Source of the DNA: Halichoerus grypus
Taxonomy: Eukaryota > Chordata > Mammalia > Carnivora > Phocidae
Direction: 5' to 3'
DNA length: 64,000 nucleotides
Assembly: GCF_964656455.1 (NCBI RefSeq)
Contig: NC_135717.1
Coordinates: forward strand, 496,001 to 560,000
In this document: in pieces, positions 33,055-45,485 of the stretch
Position numbering within the stretch: the stretch's first letter is position 1
How the letters are laid out: the number at the start of each line of letters is the position of its first letter
Notes under the pieces: generated by a model
Database searches by the model: none
The model's input: only the letters and a program-made list of their open reading frames with translations
Told to the model about the DNA's origin: nothing
Made by a program: the position numbers and the translations under genes

Positions 33055-33960
33055 CTACTTTTTTGTGACTGTGGTGAAATACACAACATAAAATTTGCTC
33101 CTTTGATGTGTAGGGAGGTGCATTCGGTATGCTCTGCAACCATCATCGCTCTCTAGTTCCTGAACTGTCTGTTTGCCCCCTTAGTGGAAACCCCATACCC
33201 ATTAGCAGGCAAATCAGACAGTTCATTGCTAGTTTATAGAAATACAACTGATTTTTGTGTGTTGATCTTGTAATGTGCATCTTTGTTGAATTTGTTAGCT
33301 TTTATAGTTTTTTGTGAATTGTGTAGGATTTCCTGTATATGAGATCATGTCATCTGTGAGTAGAGATAGCTTTACTTCTTCCTTTCCAGTTTGCTGTCTT
33401 TTGTTTCTTATTCTTTCCTAACTGCTCCAGCTGGAACTCCAGTACCATGTCAAATGGCAGTGCTGGAAGTAGACATCCTTGTTCTGTTCTTGATCTTAGG
33501 GGGAAGCTGTCCGTCTTTTACCGTAGAGTATGATGTGAGCTGTGGGTTTAAGTAAATGCATTTTATCAGGTTGGGGAAGTTCCCTTCTATTTCTGGTTTG
33601 CCGAACATTTTATCATGAAAGTGTGTTGGATTTTGACAAGTGCTTTCCTGCACTGATTGAGGTGATCATGTGGTTTTGCCTAACTGCTTTTAAACAGACT
33701 TTAAGCGTTCGATTCCTCCTGTATTTGGGCTCCAGTCTATACTCTTCCAAATGGAGACAAGTGCCACTGTTGTAACCATTCGGGGGTTCCATGATGACAG
33801 TTGGACTGTTTCTCAGTGTTCCTCATTGTAAGCTTGTGATTCAGCTTTTTCTGGCTTAGGTGTGTTTTCGTTTATCCATTTGCAGTCTAGCTTCTAGGTT
33901 TCTTGCTGTTGTCTTTTCTTCCTTTTGTTTTGCTCTGTGGTTATGTGCCTTTAGGAAAAA
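33055..33960 (-). repeat. L1 fragments, antisense, in intron 1
   Basis: The left part (33,055-33,210) matches the antisense L1 3' region (tgaaatacacaacataaaat, then aaccatcatcgctctctag). From 33,230 the sequence jumps to the antisense ORF2 region (aatacaactgatttttgtgt, gatcatgtcatctgtgagta, agtgctggaagtagacatcc). Two separate pieces, or one with an internal deletion, are joined here. Confidence 0.8.
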
Positions 33961-36900
33961 AATCTCTTTTTAGGAGGGGTATCAAGAGAGTGGGAGCTAC
34001 CGTCTTTGTTCAGTGTACCATTTTTAACTGGAAATTCCTGGGTGACCTATTTTCAGAGAATACTGGCATTTGATGGAGTGTCTGCTCATAGCCATTGTTT
34101 CCTTGTTCTGAATTTATGATGATCAGATGGTCTCCAGATTCTGAAAGTAGAGCCAATTTGATTTGCTTACAGTACAAATGCCAGGCAACATTATTTTGTA
34201 GAAGTGACACAGGATGGAACCATCTTTTAGCATTGCAACTCCTGCCCCTACCTAAATATTTCAAGGTGAGGTAAGAGCGCAGGGAGTCACAGTGCCTTTG
34301 AGACCCACCGGGATTCAGGGGAGGTCGTCCTGAGCACATCGCGGAGGGGAACGCCCACATGTAGGTTCCCAGGGCAGATGGGAATAAGACAATGGTGGTG
34401 TCCAAGCAGGAGTGATGTGGGAGCTGAGACGTGCTGCACACAGTTCAGTGGGGTAGCTGTGCTCGTTCTTTCTTGCTCCCCTCCATTCCCAAATTTGGAA
34501 CTCGTTGCTATTTTGGATTGCTCACCCGTCTTGATTTCAGGTAGAGGAGACTGGATCTGCTATGTGCTTTTGAAACCGTTTGCTTGCATTGGGCCACAAT
34601 AAGCAGGACTGGCAGATGGGAATATGGAACACACCGTTACTGCTTATGACGTACATTGTGATTGGTTCCACTTTGTTGAGGAACTTGTGTCGTTCATTAG
34701 GCAGTTCTGTAGTTTGAATCACATGTGTCACCAATCATGCTTGTTATCTGGGTGCTTTGTTCATTTAGTCACATAGGGGCACTCAGTGAATGGTCATCGG
34801 TTGCAAGTTTTACTTTAGGAGCTAAGAGCTATGTGACGCGTGCTTCTTGACTGTGCAGTATAGAGCTGCAGGTCCTCGATGTAAGTGGTGGGGAGAGTGC
34901 TCAAGTATAGATGAGTTACTCCCGATGGGGAATGAGCAGCTGCCCCCGGGGACACGTGTAGCTTGAAAACAAAGCTGTGCTTTGCCTGGTTGCTTTGTTT
35001 TTCAGTCATTGTCTGTATTTTGTTGGATCTTCAATTAATATTATTGGATGATGTGAGCTATATCTAGAATATGGAAAACAGATCAAATTGATGATTTCTT
35101 CACTCTCTACTACTTACGCTGCAAACCTTTTCAATACCAGAAGACACTGACTTTGAGCCTGCTGCTTCATGTTTGGGAGGATGGAGCATGAAAAGGGTTA
35201 TTGAGAACTGGTGTGGATTTAAGTGTTTACAGTACAAATAAAAGCCTGTAATTGCTGTTCCTAATTCTCATTCCCAATTATAGTTAGATATAATAAAGCA
35301 CAGATGAGACAACTGTTCCGATCCAATGAGCACAGGTGAGAAGCACTTTGAATCCGTTAGAAAGAATAAGGAGGCCCAGGTGTGCATGACCTTTTCTGCT
35401 CATCACACGTTTGTATCGCTCTCAGTACGGTTTTGCCAGGTGTGGTCAGACAAGCAGCAGAGACTGGATTTTCAGGTTAAAGGCAAAGCAAGGAGCACGC
35501 ATAGCAGTGAGTCCTCCCCACTGTGCAGGCACCTACATAGTGTTGATTTATTCAAGTGGTGTTTGGGCGCTGCCCTCAGAGAGTGCGAGGTCTTGTCAGA
35601 GAGAAAGACTCATTAGTAAGCAATTATTACAGTTTCTGTGGAGTGGTGAGTGCTGGGGGAGTGCTAAAGCCAGCAGCTAACTTGGATTTTGGGTTTGGGG
35701 CTCCAGGAGTGCTTCTTGGACGTGGAAACTCAGCTGAATTCTAAGGTCGGGCAGAAGGTAGCCAGGAGCATTTGGGATGGAAAGAGACCAAGGGAATGAG
35801 GATGGGGAATCAGGAGGGCCTCCCAGACAAGGAAAGAGCATAGGAACTGTGTACATGGGGCAAAGAGAAGAGGATTGTCTGAGTCCAGGCCCTCAGTGAA
35901 GCTCCCCTTTGGATTGGTGGGAGATGGAGAGGAGAAGTGGGACGTCTGGATGGAGGGTCTGGTGCAGTCTGTCTCTTGGGTCTTATATATGAGTCCTAGG
36001 GAGCCATGGTAGGATGTGAAGGCAGTGAGGTGGTCGATCTCTTTGTAGACAGACCGTTCTGGCAGTATTCTGGCTTGAGGGGGCAAGGCTGGAGGGCAGG
36101 AACTAGTCAGGAGTGCTTGCTAGAAGCCAGCAGGAGATGGAGCAGCAAGGGGAACCAGAAGGAAGAGGTGGTGACCCACTGGGAGGGGAGGAGCAGCCTG
36201 AGAGGTGATTTGGACATGCTGGATTTAGTTATTCGTAGATGATCCCAGCAGAGATGCTCAAGTATAATCAGATGCTTACCTCGCTATATACAGAGGAGTT
36301 ACAGACGGATGCAGGAGTCAGGTCAGTAATAGAATCCACAACAGACTGTTCGTGTGTTCTTGGGTTGGAGGAGGCCTTTCTGAGCCGGACAGGAGGGTCC
36401 AGGAACAGCCGACAGTGCAGCCCAAGTCACCGGAGGCTGGCTCAGTGACAAGGGGGGTATCCCAGACACGGATGAGATACGTATGGTTAGTGTCCTGTCA
36501 AACGGTAAGAAAAAGGCAGCACCCCCGGTCTTCCCGAGGCAGAGTCGTCACACACAGTCTGGCCCTCCCAGGGCCAGGAGCGGCCCCATCAGAGAGTCAC
36601 TGCCCAGCACTGCTGCTTGAAGGCGTTGGCCGGGGATAGCATCTTCGCCACAGAAATGGCGTCCTGGGCAGTCCTTGTAACCGTGCTACTTGTAAGGAAA
36701 TTTAGTGCATCCTGGGTTTGAAGCAAATACAGTAGAACTATGTTGTCATGCTTTGTGGATTCTCAGAAGAAAGACCCTTTATATTAACGTGTACAAAATA
36801 AATAACCTGACTTTGGGCTTTTGCTGAAACACTAGGATAATACCACTGTCAGAGGCAGTGGGTTTTTTATTAAAAAGATCTGGAGCACTTTTCATCGGGA

Positions 36901-37516
36901 GATGTAAGTGTGTGATAACGTATCTTCACAAAAAGAAGTAATTATCTTCCCTAAAAGTCAGAGCTATTTTCTTACGTAAACAAGCCCATCCAGCCTACAT
37001 CTCTTCTGTTGTCTCATCATTCTCCCCCAAAGGGAAGAAGCACCCTATCTTGGCTGGATACTGTTTTTCAGTACAGACTTGCTGCTGATAATAACTAACT
37101 TTCATTGAGTATTTTTATCCAGTGCCAGCCCCGCCGAGCAGGTCAGGTGTACTCACCGGTTGGCTCCTGCAGTAATGCTCTGAGCGTGGGGGCGGTTGGT
37201 ATTCCCAGTTGATGGCACCACGGAGGTGTGAGTACATTGTCCTCTGCTCCCAGGTTCGCACAGCTGAGTAAAAGAGCTCGAATGGACCCCGCGGGTCGGC
37301 CTGCCCCCATACTGCTCCACAGATGAAGACCAAAAAAAATTGTTTTTGGAAAATAATAGTTATTGGGTTAGTTGTTGAAATTATAAGACTAACACCTACT
37401 CTTTAAAAACAATGTTGAACAGTACAGAAGGGAGTGAGGAGTAGAAGTGTCAGTCTCTATAATTTACCATTAAGTTTAGTGTTTTTTTCCTTCAAGTTTA
37501 AAAAGATATTCAAGTA

Positions 37517-37556
37517 TATATATATATATACACACACACACATATGTGTAACTTGT
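37517..37556. repeat. (TA)n(CA)n microsatellite in intron 1
   Basis: About ten TA units are followed by about six CA units and then atatgtgt. It is a compound dinucleotide repeat and likely polymorphic. Confidence 0.9.
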
Positions 37557-37929
37557 AGCATTCTGTGAAGCTCTCAAGTATTTTTGTTTTAGTCATTTGT
37601 GTCTAATTCAGTGTTTTACTCAGTTCATTTTTAGGATTCTCGTTTAGTATAAATCACAGTTTTTCATAAACTAACATTATTTTATTTCTTAAGATAAAAA
37701 CAGATGAACGCCAATTCCTATTTTTATATGGTAGAAGTAATTACATTGAACATGACGTTTGGAAAACACTCATTTCTAACCCAAATTATGATCTTTTTTA
37801 TGGTCTTAGACCAAATTATGATTTTTTTAATATGTAGGCAAAAATAACTGATGTTTTTATTGGTCTCTACATTATTTAGTTTTAACAGGATTAATATTGA
37901 GCAGAAGAGGTACATTAAGATGTAGTTCT

Positions 37930-38090
37930 AGGGTGATGGGCACCAAGGAGGGCATGTGATGGAATGAGCACCGCGTGTTGTATGCAGCTGACGAATCACT
38001 AAACTCTGCCCCTGAAATAATGCTACACTATATGTGAACTAACTTGAATTTATATAAAATCTTGAAAGGAAAAAAAAAATTAGTTCTAAG
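37930..38090 (+). repeat. L1 3' end, sense, in intron 1
   Basis: The order ggtgatgggcaccaaggagg, gatggaatgagcaccgcgtg, cgaatcactaaactctgccc, ataatgctacactatatgtg, then an A-tail is the typical carnivore L1 3' end with poly-A. Confidence 0.85.
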
Positions 38091-39102
38091 TTTTAAAGGG
38101 GCACCTTGAATTCTATTCTGAAAAGTAATCCTCTTTGCCGAGGAGTGACAAAGGAAAACACCCAGTGTAGCTGCCCTCCGGGTGATAAGGATCGGCCAGG
38201 GCGGTGGTAGAATGTTGGTCAGGTGTGCATATGCGTGCACATGGCCCCTGGTACCTCTCTGGAAGGTCCTTGAGGGACTGCCTGGCCAGCGGGGCGCCCA
38301 CTGCTGGCCAGACGCGCCAAGGCTTGCAGGCCAGCAGGAGCCGTGTGCAGTCAGCGTCCAGCGTCCCTGTGGGAGGGCACTTGTGGCAGATGGCGGCGTC
38401 TGAAGCTGTGCCGAGAGCTGGGAGGAGCGTCTTGTCTGTCGCTGTCCCCTTTGATTGCTTCTGTCCCCGTGGACAGGTTATGGGCAAGAGCCGCCGCTCC
38501 TGACCTTCGCCTCAGGGGGACCCGCCGCAGGTCGTTTCTAAGGATTTCTGATCGGAAGGCGGCGTTGGCCTCTTCTGCCTGGGCTCGTTCTGTCTCAGCC
38601 ACTTTGTCAGTGACTAAATCAGCTGAAAGAAAGTTTGATTTGTAACCTGCTCGTCTCTAGAAACAGTGCTTTGTGCACTGCTTGATAAACATAACTGTCA
38701 ACTAGATGATGCTACTTGGGGTCTCCAGGGGGTAAAAGGTTCCTTTTTCCAGTTTTTCTTCAGAACTGATAGCATTTCCTAAGAAAATGTTGTGTGCTAA
38801 TATTATTTCAGAGATGTTACAGTTTTTTCTGTGTCTTTGGTTTTGCCGTTTCCTTGAAGCTCTGTTTTCAACCCTTGCGTGACTTGTAATTTTTGAGATT
38901 TTTCAGGCATGTTTTCTAGATTGTTACTAGATTAGTACAGACATTCTAAATAGTAAAAATTCAAATTATATGTGCTCACAGAACTAAAATTCATTCTTGG
39001 TTAAAGCATTCAAGAACACAACAGCTTTATATTTTCATCTCTACTGTATGATGTCCATATAGCAGTATGTACTCAAAGGGCATTGAAGGAGAAGCCTAAC
39101 TG

Positions 39103-39200
39103 GGGCACCTGGCTGGCTCAGTCAGTTAAGCCTCCGACTCTTGATCTCAGGGTCATGAGTTCGAGCTCCTCATTGGGGAGCCTACTTAAAAAAAAAAATC
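39103..39200 (+). repeat. Short Can-SINE variant, sense, in intron 1
   Basis: It has ggggcacctggctggctcag, gactcttgatctcagggtc and attggggagcctactt with an A-tail. This is the short subtype without the CT-rich block. Confidence 0.9.
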
Positions 39201-41084
39201 TTAACTCTGATTTTATTTTTATAACTTTCTTTAAACGTTTTTTTAAATTCTGATTTTAGAGCCCTACTAAGAACTGCATGTTTGTAAAGATACTTAATTC
39301 CTTAGGTTGTAACCAAAGTTCAGCCTGAACAGAGGCCCTCTCCTTCTGTGCTTGCTAGCATGTGTGTTCTCTTAGCCACAAGTAGAACAAGATACAAGGA
39401 GACAATGATCTTTTCTGCTCGCAGATGCTTGCACTCGGCCCTGTGACCCCTAAGATATGTGCTTTTCCTGGTTAGGCGTGGCAGCTCAAAGTCTGACGCT
39501 GCCCGTCCTGAAGAAGCTCTCTTTTACCAGGGCGGAGGAGGTACCCTCATGCACTCTGCCAGGCTGCCCAGCTGGGGAGAGTCCCACCCTGGAGCTCTGG
39601 GCCTGGGTCCTGCCATGACAAGGTCCTAGCAGCCAGAGCAGAACACTCTTGAGGACAATGGAGTCTGGACAGGGCCCCTCTTTTGTAGCACATGTGTTTG
39701 CAAAATGTCAACCTCAGATTCTTTTCAGGGTTTTTTGATGCCATTGAAGACGTTTTCAATCTGCTTTTTCACCTACTATTGTGTGAGTGCAAATCAGCTT
39801 TCCCTTGAGTCTCAGGCTGGGGCTGGTAGAGGCAGGGCCCTGAAACCAGCAGGAAGGCTTTGGTGTTACGGGGATGGACGTGGAGGCTGGGAGCAGCGTT
39901 TTGAAAATGCTTAGCACTCAGTTTAGTTAGCAGTGGATCTAGAATCAGAGTTGCAGTTTGCTGTTCAGAGTTCTGACATACTTCTAACAGAGGTTTGGGG
40001 CTGGTGCTCCTCCCACCTGTCCGCTCCCCATTGGAGCTGTCCGCGCTGCCAATGGCCTTTGCCTTTCCTTTAGGCCTGGGATTGAGTCGGGCTCCATCTC
40101 GGGGGTTGCTCACTCGGAAGAAAAACAATCCATGTTTGAAGGATTGAGAGCATAGGCTGTGTAACTTCATCCTACCAAATATTCAAGCTCACGGTTGAGC
40201 GTCGTGTGCCAGGCCCTGCCCTGCACACATGATTTCATGTCATCCTTTTTTCCACTTTATTTCATTTTCATCCTCTGTATTTAATGCTCACATTTCATGG
40301 AGGGAACTCAAGAGTGATTTCAAGTGTTAGGGGAGAGAGGGAGGGAAAACAGGAGAGAGCAGAGTCAGTGGAGAGAAGGACCTAGGTAAATTCCAGGACC
40401 ATTCACCGTCACATCCAGGAATTCTGTGCTGCAGTAAGCTTGGAAGAGAGCAGCAGTCCCCTCTCCCTTCGGAAGCTCTGAGTCCTGCGTGGTGGAGCCT
40501 CCGCATCCACCTGCCTCTTTGCAGGTTTTGCTTTGCCTGAATTTGGTCCTCTTGTGCTTCTCCAGGGGAGAAGTGGTTTTCTGGCCTGCGGACTAAGCTG
40601 TGGCCAGAACACCCCCTGGGCCACGGGTCTCATGAAACTGGGGCCGGGCTCTGCATATAGCTTTGTACTTAGATGCGCTTCACTGGAGAACATGACATAG
40701 AATTCATGTGGTTCGAGGAGTGAAATCAGAATGAGTTGGCAGAAGTAAGCGTGTGTGTCGTGCCCTGGCCCCTCCTGTCTTCCTTTCCTCCAGAGCCATG
40801 CTGCCCGGTGTTCGTTCTAGAGTCTGGTGTTTGTCCACACTGGTCCTCTCTGGAGGGTGTCCTCTTTGGGCATTTCATCTGTGTCTCCTCTCCTGACACA
40901 TTTTATCGGAAGTCTGCCACTGTCTCTTGTGTCTCCCTGTTCTCACCGGTTGGATTTTTGATGTAGTCACTGCTGTGCTGGGATCCTGTCGTTCCTGGGA
41001 TTCCGTGATAGCCAGGAGCTGTGCTTGGTTCTTTGGTTGGATTTATTTCAGAGACAAGAAGTTAAATTTATTTATTTAGGAATT

Positions 41085-41219
41085 TCTTTTTTTTTTTTTA
41101 AGTAGGTTCCATGCCCAGCGCTGAACCCAAAGCGGGGCTTGAACTCACGAGCCTGAGATCAAGACTCGAGCTGAGATCAGCAGTCAGACGCTTAACCGAC
41201 TGAGCCACCCAGGCACCCC
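41085..41219 (-). repeat. Short Can-SINE variant, antisense, in intron 1
   Basis: It runs from a T-run and aagtaggttccatgcccagc to cgactgagccacccaggcac. Similar 'ttaaatttattt' sequence on both sides probably represents the target repeat. Confidence 0.9.
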
Positions 41220-42497
41220 AAAATTAAATTTATTTTTAAATTGTGGTGTAAGGCCTGCCTGAAACCTGGCTAGAGGTGGTATGGCTCAGCTTTGTCATCT
41301 GGCTCATTGATGGGAAGAACCAGGTTGTAGGATTGTAGCTGGTCCTGCACCTCCTGTTAGCTTCTGAAAACACCATTCCTCATGCATTAGAAATTAACCA
41401 AAATCTCTTTCAGGTGGTTAAAAATGTGAGCACATATAAATGTAACTTTTTAAATGAGCTGTGAGTTCTCGCCCATGTCTTCCTCAGGCCCTGTAGCTCT
41501 CCTGTGCTGAGTCATCGGCTGCAGCTCCTGGGTCCTCGGTGGCCCTTGTCAGTCAGTCAGTAGAGGCGGAGCTGGGATTGGAGCCCAGATCTGAGGACTC
41601 TGCCCTGTCCTTAGCCGCAGGCTCTGATGTCTCTGTGTCATGGTCCTGATCGTGGAAGTAAGCGCTCAGGTATTGGCTTCAGGGCTTCTGCAGTTCTTGT
41701 TTGTAACACTGACCTCTGTAAACTTCAGGGATGTAGTCACTAAGGATGTATCAGACACCAGTTGTAGCCTAGTTGGGGGAAATGAGCGATTAGGACAGCT
41801 TTTTGCTGGGGTTTAATAACGTAGGCAATGCAGTTATTGCAGAATGTTAAGGTGAAAGGTCACTTTGGGAATGAAGTTGGGAAGATTGGGTTTTGTTAAT
41901 CAAGTGAGTAACTAATAGGGAATAAAAACCCAGTCCAGTGTCCACTCTGGAGAATGAGGACGGTTATGGGGCATTTATATCCCCAGCATTTCATGGTTGC
42001 TTGGTGAGTGAGTGCTCAGCGTCAGGGTAGTCAGGAGCCATTGTGAGACGCTGCCAGGGCGGGGCTGGGGCCAAGGGCCCCGGAAGCCCAGGAAGCCCAG
42101 GAGCGCTGGGAGCTGTGCTGCTGGGAGGGGACGCAGCAAGAAGACGCCCGGTTCTGCTCTCCCACTGGCCTGCGCCTGGACTTCAGTGTTGGCCAGAGTA
42201 GACACTCGGGGGATCAGGCAGGGGAACAGGTGGACAAGCACACGGGTAATGCCAGAGTTAATTTTATCTGTCGAAAGAGCTTGAAGTGTGCGTTAATAGA
42301 TTGCCACATGAGGATGCACTTGTTGAAGTGTGTTTCGCGGGCAGCTGGGCTAGGTCTCTGAGAAGGACTGAGGAGTGTTGAAATGTTTAAAATGGAGGAG
42401 TTTTGTGGTGTTTGTTGAAATTAGTAGGCAGTATAACTTTTATAATGTAAACAGGGTTTTTTATTTCTGTGTTTCTTAACTCCTTAGAGAATATTTG

Positions 42498-42625
42498 TGG
42501 AGCACCCAGGTGGCTCACTTAAGCATCTGACTCTTGATCTCCACTCAGGTCTTGATCTCAGGGTTGTGAGTTCAAGCCCCGTGTTGGGCTCTGCACTGGG
42601 CATGGAGCCTACTTAAAAAAAAATT
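42498..42625 (+). repeat. Short Can-SINE variant, sense, in intron 1
   Basis: It has ggagcacccaggtggctcac, a partly repeated 'cttgatct' segment, gggcatggagcctacttaaa and an A/T-rich tail. Confidence 0.88.
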
Positions 42626-42799
42626 TTTTTTTTGGACTGGTTCAAAGAAAATGGTATGAATCAAAGTACTTTTGGTTTAGTTTATAGAAAAGTCATTTAC
42701 ACATAAATATTTTTTGTCCACGCCGGTCTTTATTTTTAGTGTTATCTTTCATAGATTTTTCAACAGTAGGTTATGAATCATATCACTACCATGTGGGGT

Positions 42800-42968
42800 C
42801 TTTTTTTATATTTATTTATTTGAGAGAGCATGAGTGGGGAGAGGGGGAGAGGGAGAAGCAGGCTTCCCGCTGAGCAGGGAGCCCAGTGAGGGACTCAATC
42901 CCAGGACTCTGAGATCATGACCTGAGCTGAAGGCAGACGCTTAACTGACTGAGCCACCCAGGCGCTCC
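42800..42968 (-). repeat. Can-SINE, antisense, in intron 1
   Basis: It runs from ttttatatttatttatttga to gagccacccaggcgctcc and carries a complete tRNA-related part. Confidence 0.93.
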
Positions 42969-43077
42969 TGTTTATTTTTAATTTGGAGGGTGTGTGTGAG
43001 TGTGTGAGAGAATATTTTTAGCCAGAGTCATTCCAGAGAAATTCAGATGACAATCTGAAAAACAAAACTTTATTTAT

Positions 43078-43415
43078 TTATTTTTTTAAGTAGGCTCCAC
43101 ACCCAGGGTGGAACCCAACATAGTGCTTGAACTTACGTGAGGTCAAGACTTGAGCCGATATCAAGAGTTGGATACTTAGGGGCTCCTGGGTGGCTCAGTC
43201 GTTAAGCGTCTGCCTTCGGCTCAGGTCATGATCTCGGGGTCCTGGGATCGAGTCCCACATTGGGCTCCCTGCTCAGCGGGAAGCCTGCTTCTCCCTCTCC
43301 CACTCCCCCTGCTTGTGTTCCCTCTCTCGCTGTCTCTGTCTCTGTCAAATAAATAAATAAAATCTTTTTTAAAAAAAGTTGGATACTTAACTGACTGAGC
43401 CACCCAGGCACCCCA
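43078..43415 (-). repeat. Short Can-SINE, antisense, split by a young SINE
   Basis: The outer copy starts tttttttaagtaggctccac and ends gccacccaggcacccc. It is interrupted at 43,179-43,377 by a sense SINE. The reading of the outer copy is continuous once the insert and one target repeat are removed. Confidence 0.93.
43179..43377 (+). repeat. Can-SINE, sense, young, nested
   Basis: This is a near-consensus copy with AAATAAATAAATAAAATC tail. The perfect 12-base target duplication GTTGGATACTTA lies at 43,167-43,178 and 43,378-43,389. Confidence 0.97.
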
Positions 43416-43428
43416 AACCTTTTCCTTT

Positions 43429-43617
43429 TTTAAAGATTTATTTATTTTTAGAGAGCGTGCTCATGCAAGTGCGTGGGGAGGAGTGGGTGGGGGAGAGGGA
43501 GAGAGAGAATCCCAAGCAGACCCCTTTCCCTGAGCAGGGAGCCCGACGTGGGGCTCAATCTCATGACCTGAACCAAAACGAAGAGTCGGATGGTTAACTG
43601 TGCCACCCAGGTGCCCC
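43429..43617 (-). repeat. Can-SINE, antisense, in intron 1
   Basis: It runs from ttaaagatttatttattttt through cgacgtggggctcaatctc to gccacccaggtgcccc. Confidence 0.92.
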
Positions 43618-43623
43618 TAAAAT

Positions 43624-43734
43624 TTTTTTTTAAGATTTTATTTTTAAGTAGTCTTTATGCTAAACATGGCTTGAACTCACAACCCTGAGATCAAGTCGCA
43701 CGCTCCACAGACTGAGCCACCCAGGCATCCCCCC
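43624..43734 (-). repeat. Short Can-SINE variant, antisense, in intron 1
   Basis: It reads tttaagattttatttttaag, tagtctttatgctaaacatg and gactgagccacccaggcatc. Confidence 0.9.
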
Positions 43735-44309
43735 AAACCTTTTTAATTAAAAAATAATCTGTGTTCTTTGGGGGAAAAATAAAAGTGTAAGCCGTGCCTT
43801 CTGCTCGTGCATCGTTCAGCCTGCAGTTTTCTGGTTTGGCAGCGCATGGGCAAATGGCATCTAGAATGAGTGCTTGACCGTGGACTAGGAAGCCATTCTG
43901 TTGTAGTTAATAACAATGACAACTTAGTACAAGAGAGTGAGAACATTTGATACCTTTAAGAATTTAAAAATACATTTTAAAAAGGGTCTGAGTCACTCTC
44001 TGTTTTTTGGAAAGTGCCCCAGTTTTCATAATTATAAATGAGTAATCTAGGGTTTCCCCTTTCACTCCTGTGGGTGTATCATTGTAGGGAGCTAAACATA
44101 ACAGAAGGACTTGTAACTATGAGAAAATTTTGTCTCTGTTGCTTAGCAAATAAAAAACAAAAACCGACTACTAGCTTTGTTTCACTCAAATCGTGATGGT
44201 GACGTTTGGGTCCCCAAGTACGTGCCCTGGGTTGGCTGCAACAGACAGGACTTGTCTGTGTGTTTCTACCCTGTTAACACCCTGCATTGCTTTTTCCCCA
44301 CTTCTGCAG

Positions 44310-44329
44310 TATGACTTGAGGCCGTGACC
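44310..44329 (+). promoter_or_regulatory. SUN1: SUN1 exon 2 leader with two-codon uORF
   Basis: The 20 untranslated bases of exon 2 contain ATG ACT TGA at 44,311-44,319, a two-codon upstream ORF ending ten bases before the SUN1 ATG. If exon 1 is joined directly, the uORF has A at -3. A second stop, TGA at 44,312-44,314, is in frame with the SUN1 ATG and shows that the reading frame does not extend upstream within this exon. Confidence 0.7.
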
Positions 44330-44406
44330 ATGGATTTTTCCCGGCTTCACATGTACACCCCTCCTCAGTGCGTGCCCGAGAACACTGGCTATACCTATGC
44401 ACTCAG
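44330..44406 (+). CDS. SUN1: SUN1 coding exon 2 (start codon)
   Basis: Acceptor TTCTGCAG ends at 44,309 and donor GTGAGC starts at 44,407. The ATG at 44,330 is in a strong context (ACC before, G after), with an in-frame stop 18 bases upstream. It encodes residues 1-25, beginning MDFSRLHMYTPPQCVPENTG, and ends two bases into codon 26 (phase 2). The sequence matches the very conserved SUN1 N-terminus, whose first part contributes to lamin A binding in the nucleoplasm. Confidence 0.97.
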
Positions 44407-45133
44407 GTGAGCGTGCTCGCGTCCCATCCCATCGTTGCCTGGTCACCTCTCCGCACTTGAATGCCCGGGATATGGGAGCTTCTTGCCACTTGCAACCAAA
44501 TGCTGTCTTCTGAAAGGGAAAACAGCTGCAGAGTTCCTATTGTACGAAGGCTTTACGAAACTGTTAAACCACGGAGATGGGGAGGTGGTTTTGACAACCA
44601 GACATTCTGGTGACTCAGGGTGAGTCATTGCCAATGTCCTGTTTTAGACCCCACCCAAGTGGCTGTGGTCTCCTAGATGAATCGCTGTGGTTATGGGTAG
44701 GGTTTTGTGATTTGTATTAATGGCGGGGTATTTTGAAGTGAACAGAAATAACCTGGAAAGGGATTTGCCTGTGAGAGGAGGAGGAACCCTAAACAGAATT
44801 TTGATGAAGCCCACGGTTTCCAGAGCAGCATTGTCAGAAGCTCAGTTTTCTGTGCTTATTCTGACATGATACTGAAGTCTGAAAGTGGCTGAGTGGCCCC
44901 TTGCCTGTCTAGTTCACCAAGAAGGAGGGATTGTTGAGACGAAACTGAAGAGTTACACACCACGGGTTAGTGCCGGAGAACACAGCACTCGGCGGGAAAG
45001 AGTGCTGTGTTCTCAGGAGACCTTCAAGGCACACAAGGAAAATGCTTGTGTGAGTTTTTTCAGTGGCTTATTTTCTGAAGAATGAAAATAGAAACTAATA
45101 AAACTGGAAGGTATTTTAACAAAGGTACTCTTT

Positions 45134-45258
45134 TTTTTTTTTTTTTTTAAAGATTTTATTTATTTGAGAGAGAGCACATGAGAGGGGGGAGGGTCAGAGG
45201 GAGAAGCAGACTCCCTGCCGAGCAGTCGCTTAACCAACTGAGCCACCCAGGCGCCCAG
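45134..45258 (-). repeat. Can-SINE, antisense, internally deleted
   Basis: A T19 start and tttaaagattttatttattt lead to gactccctgccgagcag, which jumps directly to tcgcttaaccaactgagcc. About 70 bases of the tRNA-related middle are missing compared with the sister copy at 45,486-45,685. The target duplication CAAAGGTACTCTTT lies at 45,120-45,133 and 45,259-45,272. Confidence 0.94.
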
Positions 45259-45485
45259 CAAAGGTACTCTTTAACCGCGTTAGTCAAACCTCACATTAGA
45301 TGATTGAGTTTTTAATTTACAATTTTAGGTTTTGTCACCCTTTGACTATTTTTGTCAAAAGTCCTGAAATACTTTAGAACAAAGGGAGTGGGCCAACTCA
45401 AGTAAAAGTGTTCCTTATTCTGTATTGTAGAGCGTAAAAATAATTACTCCTGGCAACTTATTTTTAGCTTTTAGAACCTATTTTA

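Larger units (their letters stand above)
29648..44309 (+). other. SUN1: SUN1 intron 1
   Basis: The intron starts GTGAGC and ends TTCTGCAG at 44,309. It holds the minisatellite, an antisense L1, and about ten SINEs concentrated in the right half. Stretches 34-36.7 kb, 38.1-39.1 kb, 39.2-41.08 kb, 41.2-42.5 kb and 43.74-44.3 kb show no exon that I can support. At 35.3-36.25 kb the purine-rich sequence may be an old LINE-2-era repeat. Open frames there (for example 118 codons, -, 35,730-36,086) look like chance. Confidence 0.9.
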
